Positions 1 to 9,188 of a stretch of 59,143 nt of DNA are shown here, one piece after another. Each line of letters opens with the position of its first letter. Positions within the stretch are counted from its first letter, which is position 1. The notes beneath the pieces were generated by a model that made no database searches, was not told where the DNA came from, and worked only from the letters and a program-made list of their open reading frames with translations. The DNA lies in assembly GCA_036499395.1 (NCBI GenBank), contig DASYDW010000123.1:1-59143 (forward strand), in the 5' to 3' direction. Both the position numbers and the translations under genes were made by a program. The stretch comes from Pirellulales bacterium. GTDB taxonomy: Bacteria; Planctomycetota; Planctomycetia; Pirellulales; JACPPG01.

Positions 1-381
1 CAGTTGCTGCTCGAGGTGGGCAATCGTGATCTCGGCGCCGGCCGGGATCGCCCGCACGTCGATCACGACGCCGGGCGCGAAGCACCAATCGAGCGGTACC
101 TGGTCGATGGTCCGCGCCGGTTTGCCTTCGCTCGTCGCGCCGTAATGGTAGGGCGCATCGACGTGCGTGCCGGTGTGCGTGATGGCGGTGATCTCTTCGA
201 TCGCCCACCCCTGGCCGTGCGAGTAAACCAGATCCTCGGGCTTGACGCCGAAGAACTGCCGCATCTGCGCGAGCCCCTCACCGGCGTGATCGATATATCG
301 AATCGCAGCCGGCAGCGGTTCACTGGCTGCTTGATGCGCTAGGGGCACGCTGAGATCGATGATGCGTGTGCGGTCGAACAT
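1..381 (-). CDS. Cyclase family protein (kynurenine formamidase-like), 3' end missing
   Basis: The reverse strand is open from an ATG at 379-381 to the window edge (127 codons, no stop reached), so the C-terminus lies outside. The protein begins MFDRTRIIDLSVPL and carries the HTGTHVDAPYHY metal-binding motif about 70 residues in. That motif is typical of the cyclase / arylformamidase fold (PF04199), which are metal-dependent amide or lactone hydrolases. The early IIDLSVPL strand is also typical. The substrate cannot be told from the sequence, and kynurenine formamidase is only one family member. It lies downstream of, and in the same orientation as, the kinase gene, 44 bases after its stop. 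Confidence 0.85.
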   Translation of the reverse strand, partial: MFDRTRIIDLSVPLAHQAASEPLPAAIRYIDHAGEGLAQMRQFFGVKPEDLVYSHGQGWAIEEITAITHTGTHVDAPYHYGATSEGKPARTIDQVPLDWCFAPGVVIDVRAIPAGAEITIAHLEQQL

Positions 382-425
382 GAGAGCAGTCTACGCGAAT
401 CAGAAAGGCGAGTCAGCAGCGGGAG

Positions 426-3400
426 TTATTCTGCAGAGACATTCGAGTCATCCGGAGAATCGGCGAACAACGTCCAAGTCTTCGCGTTGCCGCCTACGTC
501 CGCGAGGCCAATCAAAACGAGGCGCAGGCCGTCGCCAGAAAACTTCGCACAATAAAGGTCTTCGTCGGCGATGAAAGTAAAGACTTCTTTTCCGGTTTCA
601 ATGTCTAAGATGCGGACTGTTCGGTTAGCTACGAACACAATCCGTTGGCCATCGGGCGATAAATCGGGAAAGCTTCCCAGTACGCCGAGATCGCTAATGG
701 CCGTGCCGGTGACGCCATCGCGCACGACAACGCGCCGATTAGCGTCCGAATCGACCAGCCATGTTCCGCTCTCCGCGATATCGGCGCGGACTTGCAGCGG
801 GCCGAGCTTGGCCCACTCGCCGGTGCTGAGGTCGCACCTCATGGCGTTCGGAACCAGTGGCACGAGCATTTCATTCCCGCCGTCGAACCATCGCAGCCGC
901 CCACGATACTCTTGCGGTGGCGAGGTCGTCTTGTCGAGGAGCGAGTAAGTGCGAAGCTCGCTGCCGTCCGTTGCGTCGCGCATGGAAAGCTTTCCCGTCA
1001 CGTACGCCGCGATGCACGACGAACGGGCGTTAAAGCGAGGCGTTAACTGGCTGTCGAACTCGGCGACGATCCGTTCCTGCTCGCTGTCTGGCTCGCGGCG
1101 GAGTAAGAAGTAATGATTCTGCGCCGTGCCTTCAATCGTGACAACGGCCGAAAGCTCGTCGGGTGAGATTTCCCAGTCTTGGATTTTGCCTGGCACGCAA
1201 TTCTCGAACATCTTCAGAACGAGGCCCGTTGCGGGCTCGTCCGCGACAAGCCCTTGAGGGCCCTTGTGCCAGAGACGCGTGCCGGCGGCATTCAGTCGGG
1301 CGTCGCCTCGGAAATCTTTCGTCTGCCAACCAATGGCATTTCGCACGGGAAATTTGCGCCCTGACCGGGCAGGATGGTCGAGTGTATTAACAAGTACCCT
1401 GCCCTGTTGCGTCGCGGCAACCAATCGCTTGCAATCTGGCGAAAAACATAATGCATGAGTATTGCCGACGTTTCGCAGCGTCTCGATAAGCGAGCCGTCT
1501 TCCATTTGTCGAATCCATGCATTTGCCCCCCTATCACCCACTGCCACATAGCGACCGTCTGGAGACACATTAAGGCAGTGCGCGATGACATTCACGCCCG
1601 GCCAGTGCCTGGTCTTATGCGTTATAAGGTCGGCGATTTCGACTCGGTTTGGCACCGAACTATAAATGATCGTTCTTTGATCCGGCGCCATCGCCAAAGC
1701 AGCGAACCCGCCGTGGTCAGGATCCGGCAGCAGATTGTGCTGCACTTCCGTAAGAGTGCTTCCCTCGAGGCTCCATTCCTGGATATGGCTATTAATGTTC
1801 ATCGTTACGATTCGCTGCCCTTCCAGGCCGAGTTCCATATCGATGATATGGCCTGGCAATGCGGTACGGCTGGTTACGGGGGAACGGGTGCTGACGTCCC
1901 AGACTGTGATTTCGGGCACAGTCCCGCGCGGCGACTTCCGAATATCTGTGGTCGTGATCAAGCGATTGCCGTCGGGCGTAAATGCGCAGCGGAATATCGG
2001 CTGTTCGCGCCGCATCGGCTCGCCGGCCGGCTGCCAATCCGAGGCATGCCAAAACCGCGCGGTCTTGTCGCAACTCGTCGTGACAATCAATTGACCGTCG
2101 GGAGAAAAGCAAATCATATTTACGCAGCTGTCATGAGCTTTCCAGCAATGGACCTGGACTAACGTCACCGCATCCCAGATCGTGACAAAGCCCTGCTCTG
2201 TTCCTGCCAGAATCAAGCGACCGTCAGGTGAATAGCAAACATAGAAACAAGGTCCACCTGGCGGATTTAATTCCGTCTCGCCCGGCCGACTCAATTCGTG
2301 CTTCAAGAAATACCACTCGAAGCCACGAACGTCATCTTCGTTTTCCGGTGGAAATTCGCGAACGATCGACCTCGCGGCGTTCCAGTCGCTGAGGCTGTTT
2401 AATTCGAAAGCGCGCTGGATATTGGCGGTGTAGACCTCGCGTCGCAACCTGCGGTCGCGCACCTCTAGGTCGCGTACGTGCTGCTCAGCCTGCAACCGTA
2501 GTTCGTTCGCCTCGGCGCGGGCTTCACTCTCGCGCTGGGCGATATTCTCGGCCTCGCGCCGGGCGCGGTTAATCCATATCGCGGAAACCGTCGAGATCGC
2601 AGTCACAGCCAATAACAGTAAGAGAATGCCGGCAATCAGGCCCGCGGCCAGCGGCTGGCGCTGTGCCAATCGCACTAGCTTTTGCGGGCTCGACATGAGG
2701 CGCGCGATGGTCGGCCTGCCCGCTGTGAAGCGATCTAGATCATCCGCCAGTTCATGTGCCGAGGCGTAACGCCGTGCGGGATCCTTCTCCAAGCATTTTA
2801 AACAAATCGCTTCCAGGTCCGGCGACAGCCTGCTGCGAATCAAGCGTGGCGCGATCGGCTCGTTGGTTTGTACTTGCACGAGCGTTTCGGCCGCGGTTTC
2901 GCCCGAGAACGGAGGGCGGCCCGTGAGTAACTCGTAAAGGATCGCTCCTAGAGAATAAACGTCCGTGCGTTCTGAATACTTTCCGCGCGTTTGCTCCGGG
3001 GCCATATAGCCGGGTGTCCCCAGCGCCTCGCCCGACGCGGTCAGGTTCGAGTCGACATCCTGCATCTTGGCCAGGCCGAAGTCGGCGATCTTTAGCGAGC
3101 CGTCCGTGGCTTGTAGAATGTTCGAGGGCTTCAAGTCGCGATGAATGATCCCGCGGCTGTGCGCATATTCCACCGTGCGCGCGATCGTGTACACGATTTC
3201 CGCGCTGAAGCGCTCCGGCTGAGGGCGACCATCCAGCCGGTCGGCGAGGTTGCCGGCGCTCAGGTATTCGAGCACCAGGAAGTGGGCCGTCGGCGTTTCG
3301 CCTGTTTCGTAGATTTGCACGATGTGCGGATGTTCGAGCCGGGCGACCATCTCGGCTTCTGCGCGCACGCGCTTGTCGTACAGATGCGAACGCAGGCCAT

Positions 3401-3743
3401 GCTTCCAGATGACCTTGACGGCCACCGTCCGCTTCAGGCTCTCTTGTTGCGCTTTGTAGACCGTGCCCATCCCGCCGAAGCCGAGCTCCGACTCGATCGT
3501 ATAGCCGGGTATCGTGGGCAAGGCTTGCTTGTCTGCGGCGGCATGCCGCCCGAGATAGCTGTCCAGATCCCGTAGCGCGGCCAAGGCGCGACGCACTTCG
3601 CTGGCGAGTTCTGGGTCGCGTGCCAATTGCGCTTGCAATTCGCTGTCACTGGCCAAGAGCTCGTCGATCGACGATTGCGTGTCGAGCGCGCTCCGCTGCT
3701 CCAAGTCCGACAGAATATCAATCAACAAATCGGCGTTGGCCAT
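426..3743 (-). CDS. Membrane Ser/Thr protein kinase with C-terminal WD40 repeats
   Basis: A 1105-residue Hanks-type kinase. Visible motifs are the glycine loop GFGGMG (about 88-93), the catalytic lysine in VAVK (K110), HRDLKPSN (D203), DFG (221-223) and MAPEQ (247-251). A hydrophobic span at about 365-391 should anchor it in the cytoplasmic membrane. An Arg/Glu-rich coiled segment and then WD40-type repeats with SPDG turns fill the rest, from about residue 500. The kinase is expected to face the cytoplasm. It lies 30 bases downstream of an ECF sigma gene on the same strand, so the two are probably co-transcribed. ECF sigma factors paired with kinases are a recurrent planctomycete arrangement, and phosphorylation of the sigma factor by the kinase is a plausible inference. 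No extracellular ligand domain is seen. Confidence 0.93.
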   Translation of the reverse strand: MANADLLIDILSDLEQRSALDTQSSIDELLASDSELQAQLARDPELASEVRRALAALRDLDSYLGRHAAADKQALPTIPGYTIESELGFGGMGTVYKAQQESLKRTVAVKVIWKHGLRSHLYDKRVRAEAEMVARLEHPHIVQIYETGETPTAHFLVLEYLSAGNLADRLDGRPQPERFSAEIVYTIARTVEYAHSRGIIHRDLKPSNILQATDGSLKIADFGLAKMQDVDSNLTASGEALGTPGYMAPEQTRGKYSERTDVYSLGAILYELLTGRPPFSGETAAETLVQVQTNEPIAPRLIRSRLSPDLEAICLKCLEKDPARRYASAHELADDLDRFTAGRPTIARLMSSPQKLVRLAQRQPLAAGLIAGILLLLLAVTAISTVSAIWINRARREAENIAQRESEARAEANELRLQAEQHVRDLEVRDRRLRREVYTANIQRAFELNSLSDWNAARSIVREFPPENEDDVRGFEWYFLKHELSRPGETELNPPGGPCFYVCYSPDGRLILAGTEQGFVTIWDAVTLVQVHCWKAHDSCVNMICFSPDGQLIVTTSCDKTARFWHASDWQPAGEPMRREQPIFRCAFTPDGNRLITTTDIRKSPRGTVPEITVWDVSTRSPVTSRTALPGHIIDMELGLEGQRIVTMNINSHIQEWSLEGSTLTEVQHNLLPDPDHGGFAALAMAPDQRTIIYSSVPNRVEIADLITHKTRHWPGVNVIAHCLNVSPDGRYVAVGDRGANAWIRQMEDGSLIETLRNVGNTHALCFSPDCKRLVAATQQGRVLVNTLDHPARSGRKFPVRNAIGWQTKDFRGDARLNAAGTRLWHKGPQGLVADEPATGLVLKMFENCVPGKIQDWEISPDELSAVVTIEGTAQNHYFLLRREPDSEQERIVAEFDSQLTPRFNARSSCIAAYVTGKLSMRDATDGSELRTYSLLDKTTSPPQEYRGRLRWFDGGNEMLVPLVPNAMRCDLSTGEWAKLGPLQVRADIAESGTWLVDSDANRRVVVRDGVTGTAISDLGVLGSFPDLSPDGQRIVFVANRTVRILDIETGKEVFTFIADEDLYCAKFSGDGLRLVLIGLADVGGNAKTWTLFADSPDDSNVSAE

Positions 3744-3773
3744 CGACGGTTGTTTCCTGGCTTTGTGCGGCGA

Positions 3774-4394
3774 TTAGTCGCCGACGATCTCTCGTTTCAA
3801 AGCGGCATGAAGTTTTAAGCGTGCTTGCACCCAGCGGCGCTGCACCGTGCGCTCCGAGACCCCCGCGATCTCGGCGGCCTCGACTTGCGTCAGATCATGG
3901 AACCAGAGGAGCTCGATCACTTCGCGCTCGTCGTCCGCCAGACGTTCGATTTCTGCGTGCAGGCGATTCCAACGTTCGGCCTGCTCCAAGCGTTCTGCGG
4001 GCGTTCCCTCGGCCGAAGGCGTGTCGAACGCCTGTCCATGTTCGGTGTCGCCGGGGCCGTTGCTGGCGTGATTCGCTCCTTGGCCGTTGGGACGGAAGTA
4101 ATGCCGCGCCAATTGCGCCAGTGTGCGACGAATGTGTAACGCCGCCAAACCAAGAAAGTCGCGCACCGTGGCGGGCTGAATGTTGGCCAGCGTGCGATGT
4201 AATGTCACGAGCGATTGCTGTAACACGTCGTCGGTCTGTTCCCAGCGACGCACCCGATCACCACGCAGCATGTGATGCGCCAGAATTCGCAAACGACCGC
4301 AGGCCCCCACGATCAGCTCCTCGCGGGCTTTAGTGTCGCCGGCGCGCAAGCGATCGATACAGCGCTGAAGTTGAGTCGTGCGGTCAGTACGCAT
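3774..4394 (-). CDS. ECF-type RNA polymerase sigma factor, kinase-associated
   Basis: A 206-residue sigma-70-family protein. The ATG at 4392-4394 gives MRTDRTTQLQRCIDRL and was preferred to a longer upstream reading that starts in low-quality sequence. Region 2 includes REELIVGACGRLRILAHHML and RRWEQTDDVLQQS. Region 4 includes LADDEREVIELLWFHDLTQVE, then a helix-turn-helix with SERTVQRRW. A low-complexity linker (about residues 100-135) separates them. It resembles the planctomycete ECF family (PF07638 type). No anti-sigma gene follows. Instead a Ser/Thr kinase starts 30 bases downstream, suggesting control by phosphorylation. Confidence 0.9.
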   Translation of the reverse strand: MRTDRTTQLQRCIDRLRAGDTKAREELIVGACGRLRILAHHMLRGDRVRRWEQTDDVLQQSLVTLHRTLANIQPATVRDFLGLAALHIRRTLAQLARHYFRPNGQGANHASNGPGDTEHGQAFDTPSAEGTPAERLEQAERWNRLHAEIERLADDEREVIELLWFHDLTQVEAAEIAGVSERTVQRRWVQARLKLHAALKREIVGD

Positions 4395-4937
4395 AGAAGT
4401 GAAAGTCCACGGCGATCGCGCGACGGGGGCCTGTCCAAGATGCAAGCGAAACATTCTGGGCGGGGAGCGCGATCCCCAATCATATCTGGCGGTATGCGGG
4501 CCCCGAAACAGGTTAGTGCGAAATTTTGCATTTTTGCGAATCGTGTGTCGTCTTCGCGCTGTTTCGCGCACTTACACAAATGACGGCCCCTGTTTCACTC
4601 TGCTCGCTGGGGGCCATCGGCTGGCTTGCGTATGGCCCCTTGCCAGACTCGCAGCCCGCAGCGATCGCGGTGCGCGCCCTCAATCGTCGCAACCAGCATC
4701 GCGGCAACTTTTTCCTAGAGCGAACTCTGTAGCTGGGGACTGCGACCCCGTAGCGACGCTGTGAAACCCCGGCCTCACAGAGGCCAGCTACAGAAGATGA
4801 GGCACAGATCCTCTCACCTGGCAGTGCATCTACGGCATGTCGCCGGAAAGTTGGCACCGGCCTACTTCGTGGCTTAGATTGTTCTTTCGATCTGCCCAGG
4901 TTCGATTGACAATCTTGCTCTGCGGAGTGCCAGCCCG
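4395..4937. other. Intergenic region with a dispersed-type inverted repeat
   Basis: No convincing gene is present in these 543 bases, which are the divergent promoter region between the sigma factor gene and the sugar isomerase gene. The notable structure is an 11-base inverted repeat, TCTGTAGCTGG (4726-4736) and CCAGCTACAGA (4784-4794). Inside it is a second pair, CTGTGA and TCACAG. The layout resembles short palindromic repeats scattered in planctomycete intergenic DNA, but only one copy is seen here. Confidence 0.5.
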
Positions 4938-5855
4938 TTGATTCCCACGCTCTTCTCGGTCAGTTACGCCGGCTATTGGGGGCAGCACAAGCTGGATGTC
5001 ATTTCTTTTTTGCGCAAGGCGGCGGCGCTGGGCTATCAGGCCGTCGAGTTGGGCGGCAAACGCCCGCATCTTTCGCCGCTCGACTATCGAGATCGCGTGC
5101 AGCTCGATGCGATTCGCGCGGAAGCGGACCGCTTGAACCTCGAAATTGCCACGATCGCCGGCTATACCGACTTCACGGCCGGCCGTTCGACCCCTGACAT
5201 CCCCCACGTGGAAATGCAGGTCGCGTATGTCGGCGAACTTGCCCGCGTGGCTGCGGCGCTGGGGGCGAAGATCGTGCGCGTCTTCAGTGGTTACTCGCCC
5301 AACGCGGAATCGTTCCAAGCTGATTGGCGCAAGTGCATCGAGGGGCTGCGCGAAGCGGCCGACCGCGCGGCCGAGGAAGGGGTAACGCTCGGACTGCAAA
5401 ACCATCACGATGTCGGCATCACGGTTGAAGCCTACGAAGAACTGCTCGATGAAGTCGATCATCCGCATCTGAAGGCGATGTTCGATCCGTGGTCGGTGGC
5501 GCTGACCGACGGTGACCTGCGTCAGTCGGCTGAGCGACTTGCCCCGCGGATGGTGCAAACTACACTGGCCGATTACGTGCGCGTCGAACGATTCGCCTAC
5601 GACCCAGCGATCATTAATTACCGGCGTCTCGAACCGCCGGCGCTGCGCGCCGTGCCGCTGGGCGAGGGTTTTTTGGATCTGCCGGTCTTCTTCGCCGGGC
5701 TGCGCGCGGGAGGATTTCAGGGCTACGTGGCCTATGAAATGTGCTCGCCCCTGCGCGGTGGCGGCAGCGAAGCAAATCTCGACGCGGCGGCACAGAAGAG
5801 CCTGGCGCATATTCGCCGCCTGATCGATGGCAGCGACGGAAACAACGCCCGCTAG
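4938..5855 (+). CDS. Sugar phosphate isomerase/epimerase (xylose isomerase-like TIM barrel)
   Basis: A 305-residue protein of the AP endonuclease 2 / xylose isomerase-like TIM-barrel family (PF01261). It starts at a TTG (4938), ten bases after GGAG. Features consistent with the barrel are the opening strand PTLFSVSYAGYW, the LEIATIAGYTDF strand, the metal-ligand strands LGLQNHHD, KAMFDPWS, and the late VAYEMCSPLRGG glutamate. Members isomerise or epimerise sugars or inositols with a divalent metal. The usual glutamate of the fourth strand (ENH) is QNH here, so the exact metal set may differ. There is no signal peptide, so it is cytoplasmic. It is transcribed toward dnaA. Confidence 0.85.
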   Translation: MIPTLFSVSYAGYWGQHKLDVISFLRKAAALGYQAVELGGKRPHLSPLDYRDRVQLDAIRAEADRLNLEIATIAGYTDFTAGRSTPDIPHVEMQVAYVGELARVAAALGAKIVRVFSGYSPNAESFQADWRKCIEGLREAADRAAEEGVTLGLQNHHDVGITVEAYEELLDEVDHPHLKAMFDPWSVALTDGDLRQSAERLAPRMVQTTLADYVRVERFAYDPAIINYRRLEPPALRAVPLGEGFLDLPVFFAGLRAGGFQGYVAYEMCSPLRGGGSEANLDAAAQKSLAHIRRLIDGSDGNNAR

Positions 5856-5866
5856 ATCATCTAGCG
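5850..5866. terminator. Stem-loop between convergent genes
   Basis: CGCTAGA (5850-5856), a three-base loop, and TCTAGCG (5860-5866) form a perfect stem spanning the isomerase stop codon. No T-run follows, so termination is inferred only from its position between convergent genes. Confidence 0.4.
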
Positions 5867-5872
5867 AACTGT

Positions 5873-5928
5873 GCAGCCGGGACGGCGCTCCGCAACGCGT
5901 TTCGGGCTCTTGCAGCCGGGACGGCTGC
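5873..5928. repeat. Direct repeat and hairpin after the isomerase gene
   Basis: GCAGCCGGGACGGC occurs at 5873-5886 and again at 5912-5925. The second copy extends into GCAGCC-GGGAC-GGCTGC, a perfect six-base-pair hairpin (5912-5928). It lies just downstream of the dnaA stop and could act as its terminator, though no T-run is present. The motif looks like a dispersed intergenic repeat. Confidence 0.45.
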
Positions 5929-5945
5929 ACCACAACTGGTGCCCG

Positions 5946-7463
5946 TCACCCCACGCGCAGCCGCTCTTCGACCTTCCGCACCGCTTCGGCCAGCGTCAGT
6001 GTGTGATCGGCCAGCATGCATGACTGCGGATCGTTCATCCACTCGCCGACTTTTTTGTTTGCCGATAACACGGTGCTGTGGCTGCGATTGCCGAAGAACT
6101 CGCCGATCTCGGCCAGGGCCGCGCGGGTGTGCTTCCGCGCCAGCCACATGGCCAGCATCCGCGGATGGGCGATGGCGCTCGTGCGGCGGGCCGAGCAAAG
6201 CTTCTCGGGTTCGATCCCGAATACTTCGCACACCGCCTGCTGTACATCCGTAAGCTTTAGCGGCTGCCGCGCACGGACGACCGAATCCGCGAGCGCCGTT
6301 ACGACCAATGCCAACGTGATCGGCCGGTCGAGTGCCCGACTGGTGGCGTGCAGCTTTAGCAGCGCACCCTGTAGCTCGCGAGCATGATTGCGGAAATTGT
6401 CGGCCAGGAATGTGAACACTTTTTCCGGCAGCTCCATCCCCAGCCGCGTGGCCTGCTGCCTAACGATGCCCAAGCGGGTCTCGTAATCGGGCGTGTCGAT
6501 GCGACACACCAGACCGGCCGAAAGTCGCGCTGTCAGCTCCGGCCCCAAACCCGCGAGTGCCGATGGCGAGCGATCGGCGGTAAAGACCAACTGCCGCCCC
6601 TCGCGCGTCAGGGCGTCGATCGTGTGCAGCAACTCGCCCAGCGTGGCTCGCTTGCCGGCGAAGAATTGCAAATCATCGATCAGCAGCAGATCGACGCCAC
6701 GATATTTACTGCGAAAGTTCGGCACGCCGCTCGTGTGCAGCGCCTCGAGAAAGTAGCTCGTGAACTGCTCGGCCGAAAGATAAACGGCGTGCAGCCGCGG
6801 ATAACGGCGCTTGGCCGCGGTCCAGATCCCTTCCAGCAAATGCGTCTTACCCACGCCCGTCGGACCGTGAATCACCAGCGGCGACACGCTGCCCAACGAC
6901 GCAGCCACTTCCGCGGCGCTGGTGGCGGCCAGCCGGTTGCCTGTGCCGCTGACGAAAGATGCCAGGTCGGCAAATTTTCGTCGGCCTGGGACCGGTGTTG
7001 AGTTCGTCTCGACCGGCGCACGATTGCTTACCGCCGGCAAGGTGATCGTCGCGACTTGCGAAGCCACGGCGAGTTGCGCCGTGCAGGCCGTTTGGGCGCT
7101 TGGCCCAGCCGCTCCGTACGCCTCAGTCACCACGCCTGACTCGGTCGTGGTGCCCGGCGGCGCCGGGGGAGCGCTCAGGGATGCAACGCGTGGTCGATTC
7201 AGATCGCGGTCAACGTGAAACGTAACCGGCAGATCGCGGCCCAACACTTGCTGACAGGAGTCCTCAATGTGTCGACGAAAGTTCGTCCGCAGCCAGTCCT
7301 GGTAGAACTGGTTGGGCACGGCCACCCGGAGGGTGTCCGCCACGAGCGCAATCCGGGCGTTAGCTCCGAACCACATCTCGAATCGATCTTTGCCGACCTT
7401 ATCCGCCAATGCCAATAGCACGGCGGATACGATCTCCGTATCGTCCTTGGTCACTTCCTGCAT
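5946..7463 (-). CDS. dnaA: Chromosomal replication initiator protein DnaA
   Basis: A 505-residue DnaA. Domain I holds the FEMWF motif (28-32). A long, poorly conserved Ala/Pro/Thr-rich domain II (about 90-160) follows. The AAA+ domain has Walker A GPTGVGKTHL (200-209), Walker B LLLIDD (259-264), sensor I FTADRSP and sensor II RELQGALLKL. Domain IV has HPRMLAMWLARKHTRAALAE and the DNA-contacting signature GNRSHSTV, where most bacteria have DHTTV. The ATG at 7461-7463 was preferred to a TTG ten codons upstream because it gives the usual domain I length. Neither dnaN nor recF is nearby, so the gene is not in the classical oriC cluster. Confidence 0.97.
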   Translation of the reverse strand: MQEVTKDDTEIVSAVLLALADKVGKDRFEMWFGANARIALVADTLRVAVPNQFYQDWLRTNFRRHIEDSCQQVLGRDLPVTFHVDRDLNRPRVASLSAPPAPPGTTTESGVVTEAYGAAGPSAQTACTAQLAVASQVATITLPAVSNRAPVETNSTPVPGRRKFADLASFVSGTGNRLAATSAAEVAASLGSVSPLVIHGPTGVGKTHLLEGIWTAAKRRYPRLHAVYLSAEQFTSYFLEALHTSGVPNFRSKYRGVDLLLIDDLQFFAGKRATLGELLHTIDALTREGRQLVFTADRSPSALAGLGPELTARLSAGLVCRIDTPDYETRLGIVRQQATRLGMELPEKVFTFLADNFRNHARELQGALLKLHATSRALDRPITLALVVTALADSVVRARQPLKLTDVQQAVCEVFGIEPEKLCSARRTSAIAHPRMLAMWLARKHTRAALAEIGEFFGNRSHSTVLSANKKVGEWMNDPQSCMLADHTLTLAEAVRKVEERLRVG

Positions 7464-7995
7464 TCCCCGTGCGCGCGGCCTCGCCCTACACAAATCGCGC
7501 CGTCATGACGTCGATTTGCTCCCGGCCTCGACCGGGACACGGTAGTTTGAGAGTCATCCCCCAGCGCCGACGGAAAAAAGCCTAGCGAGAAGACCTAGGG
7601 GTCGTCTCGCCACCCATTACTTATTCCGTCAGGATCAGAACAACGGCCAGCGCTAAAGACTCGAACTTGTCACCCGAGAGAGCGCGATTGTACGAACGCT
7701 GGTACTGCTGTCAAAGAGTTTTTGCCGAGCCTCGGTCGTGGTCTTTCGAGGCACGCGCGAAGTGCGGGAAAAACGCTAACCTGGCGCTCATTATCGCGCG
7801 GAAAAAAATCTCGACGCGCGCCACGGCGCCGTGGAAAAATTGTCGAATTGCGATCGCATGTCGCGCGCCCAAATATTTTCGCGAACGCAAGTCACGGTCA
7901 CGACAGCAGAAGCGCTTGCGCGTCGTTTCGCGCGAAAAAACCTCATTGACATCTGGTGGCGAAGTTGTCCCAATCGCCGCACCATCATGGCGCGC
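7464..7995. promoter_or_regulatory. Upstream region of dnaA
   Basis: These 532 bases contain no gene that I can support. They hold several A-runs set in very GC-rich DNA and a perfect 14-base palindrome CCACGGCGCCGTGG at 7821-7834, flanked on both sides by A-runs. No consensus DnaA boxes (TTATCCACA-like) were found by eye, so an origin cannot be claimed. The region must contain the dnaA promoter, reading leftward, but no clear -35/-10 pair was identified. Confidence 0.4.
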
Positions 7996-8946
7996 TCAAC
8001 TTGCAAGAGACGCTGCCCCCCCGCGCGGAAAAATGCGTATCAATGCGCGCCGTCGATCCCACACCACAAAACCTGCGCGCTCGTACATCTTGACAGCCGG
8101 AACATTCGCCGCGTCCACGGCCAACACCAATCGCGCCCGGCCTGCGCAGCGCGCCAGCCACTGCGCGTGACGCGCCATCGAAAGGCCGTAACCGTGGCCG
8201 CGCGCAGCGGGCACCAGGCCGGCATAAACGATTTCCCACTGATCGTCGGCCGGTTCATCCGTCAGCAACAGACAGCCCACGTCTTGTTCACCGTGGCGCG
8301 CGATAAACCAGCGGCACGGGTCATACGTGCCGCACGCGCGATAGCCGGCCAGCACGTCGCGCACATCACGAACGCCATTGAGCTGCGGGCAATCGAGCGT
8401 TCGTTCGTAGGTCCGCTCGACAACGCCAGCCAGGCGCGCGTCGGCAGCGGCTGATGCCGCTTCGAAAGCCAAGGGCGATTCTGGCTCGCTGTGCGGGAAA
8501 TACGTTGCCAGGCAAACCATATAAAGAAGGTCCGCCATGTGCGTGAAGCCCTGTCGAACCATTTGCGCCGTTTGGCGAGCGCCATCGACGGGCAGGAGCG
8601 ATTGGGCAATCTCAGTCCCCCCATTTGCCAACCACGTCGCCAGATGGCTCAGCAGCGCGTCCGAGGCCGTGTCCCCGTCTGAGTCCATCACAACCGGCGG
8701 CCACAAGCTGGCCACGCGCCCCGGCTGCAAATACCCCCAAATCGCGCCGACCAGCGCTTCCCCCTGCCGGGCGACCAACAAACCATCAAGGTCGAGTTCC
8801 CGGGCCTGGGCCGAAGCCAGCAGCCGGTCGATATATTCCGAACGCCGACCGTCCGGCACATCCTGCAGCACCATTTCCAAGGCTTCGCGGCGCAGCGCCG
8901 GCGGCGCCCGGAGAACGTCGAAGTCCGGCTGAGTTTTCGTGGTCAT
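7996..8946 (-). CDS. GNAT-family N-acetyltransferase
   Basis: A 316-residue protein starting MTTKTQPDFDVL (ATG at 8944-8946). The C-terminal half fits the GNAT fold: strand WEIVYAGLVPAARGHGYGLS with the acetyl-CoA loop motif AARGHGYG, then LVLAVDAANVPAVKMYERAGF, a classic motif B/C segment. The N-terminal half looks like a second, degenerate GNAT-like domain (GLLVARQGEALVGAIWGYL). It should transfer an acetyl group from acetyl-CoA to an amine in the cytoplasm. The acceptor is unknown. It lies upstream of dnaA on the same strand but 532 bases away. Confidence 0.85.
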   Translation of the reverse strand: MTTKTQPDFDVLRAPPALRREALEMVLQDVPDGRRSEYIDRLLASAQARELDLDGLLVARQGEALVGAIWGYLQPGRVASLWPPVVMDSDGDTASDALLSHLATWLANGGTEIAQSLLPVDGARQTAQMVRQGFTHMADLLYMVCLATYFPHSEPESPLAFEAASAAADARLAGVVERTYERTLDCPQLNGVRDVRDVLAGYRACGTYDPCRWFIARHGEQDVGCLLLTDEPADDQWEIVYAGLVPAARGHGYGLSMARHAQWLARCAGRARLVLAVDAANVPAVKMYERAGFVVWDRRRALIRIFPRGGAASLAS

Positions 8947-9188
8947 GATGCTTCGCGCCGCAGGTCGAAGTTGCCCGTGAATTATACGCCGCCTTGTTAG
9001 GACAGACCTGGGCTGGATCAATCGGTGTTCTCAGCCGAGCCGGTCAGTGCTCACCAAAACATCCAATTTCGTCAGCTTCACACGACGCCCGGCCGAAGTC
9101 CTATAATGCAAAGCGCAGGGGGCTGCCGTGCGGTCCAGTCGACTTCAACGCGCTCCAACGAATTGCGCGACGTGCGGAGGAACTTGCC

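Noticed and set aside
4395..4937. A small gene in the region between the sigma factor and the isomerase
   Set aside because: Open frames of 60-115 codons exist on both strands but have no ribosome binding site, compositional bias or recognisable motif.
4830..5933. Long open frame of 367 codons on the minus strand opposite the isomerase gene
   Set aside because: It is an antisense shadow in GC-rich DNA. Its protein has no recognisable domain, while the plus-strand product is a clear TIM-barrel family member.
7464..7995. Possible replication origin upstream of dnaA
   Set aside because: The region is AT-richer than its surroundings, but no cluster of DnaA boxes was visible and no skew data can be computed by eye. 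It is reported only as the dnaA upstream region.
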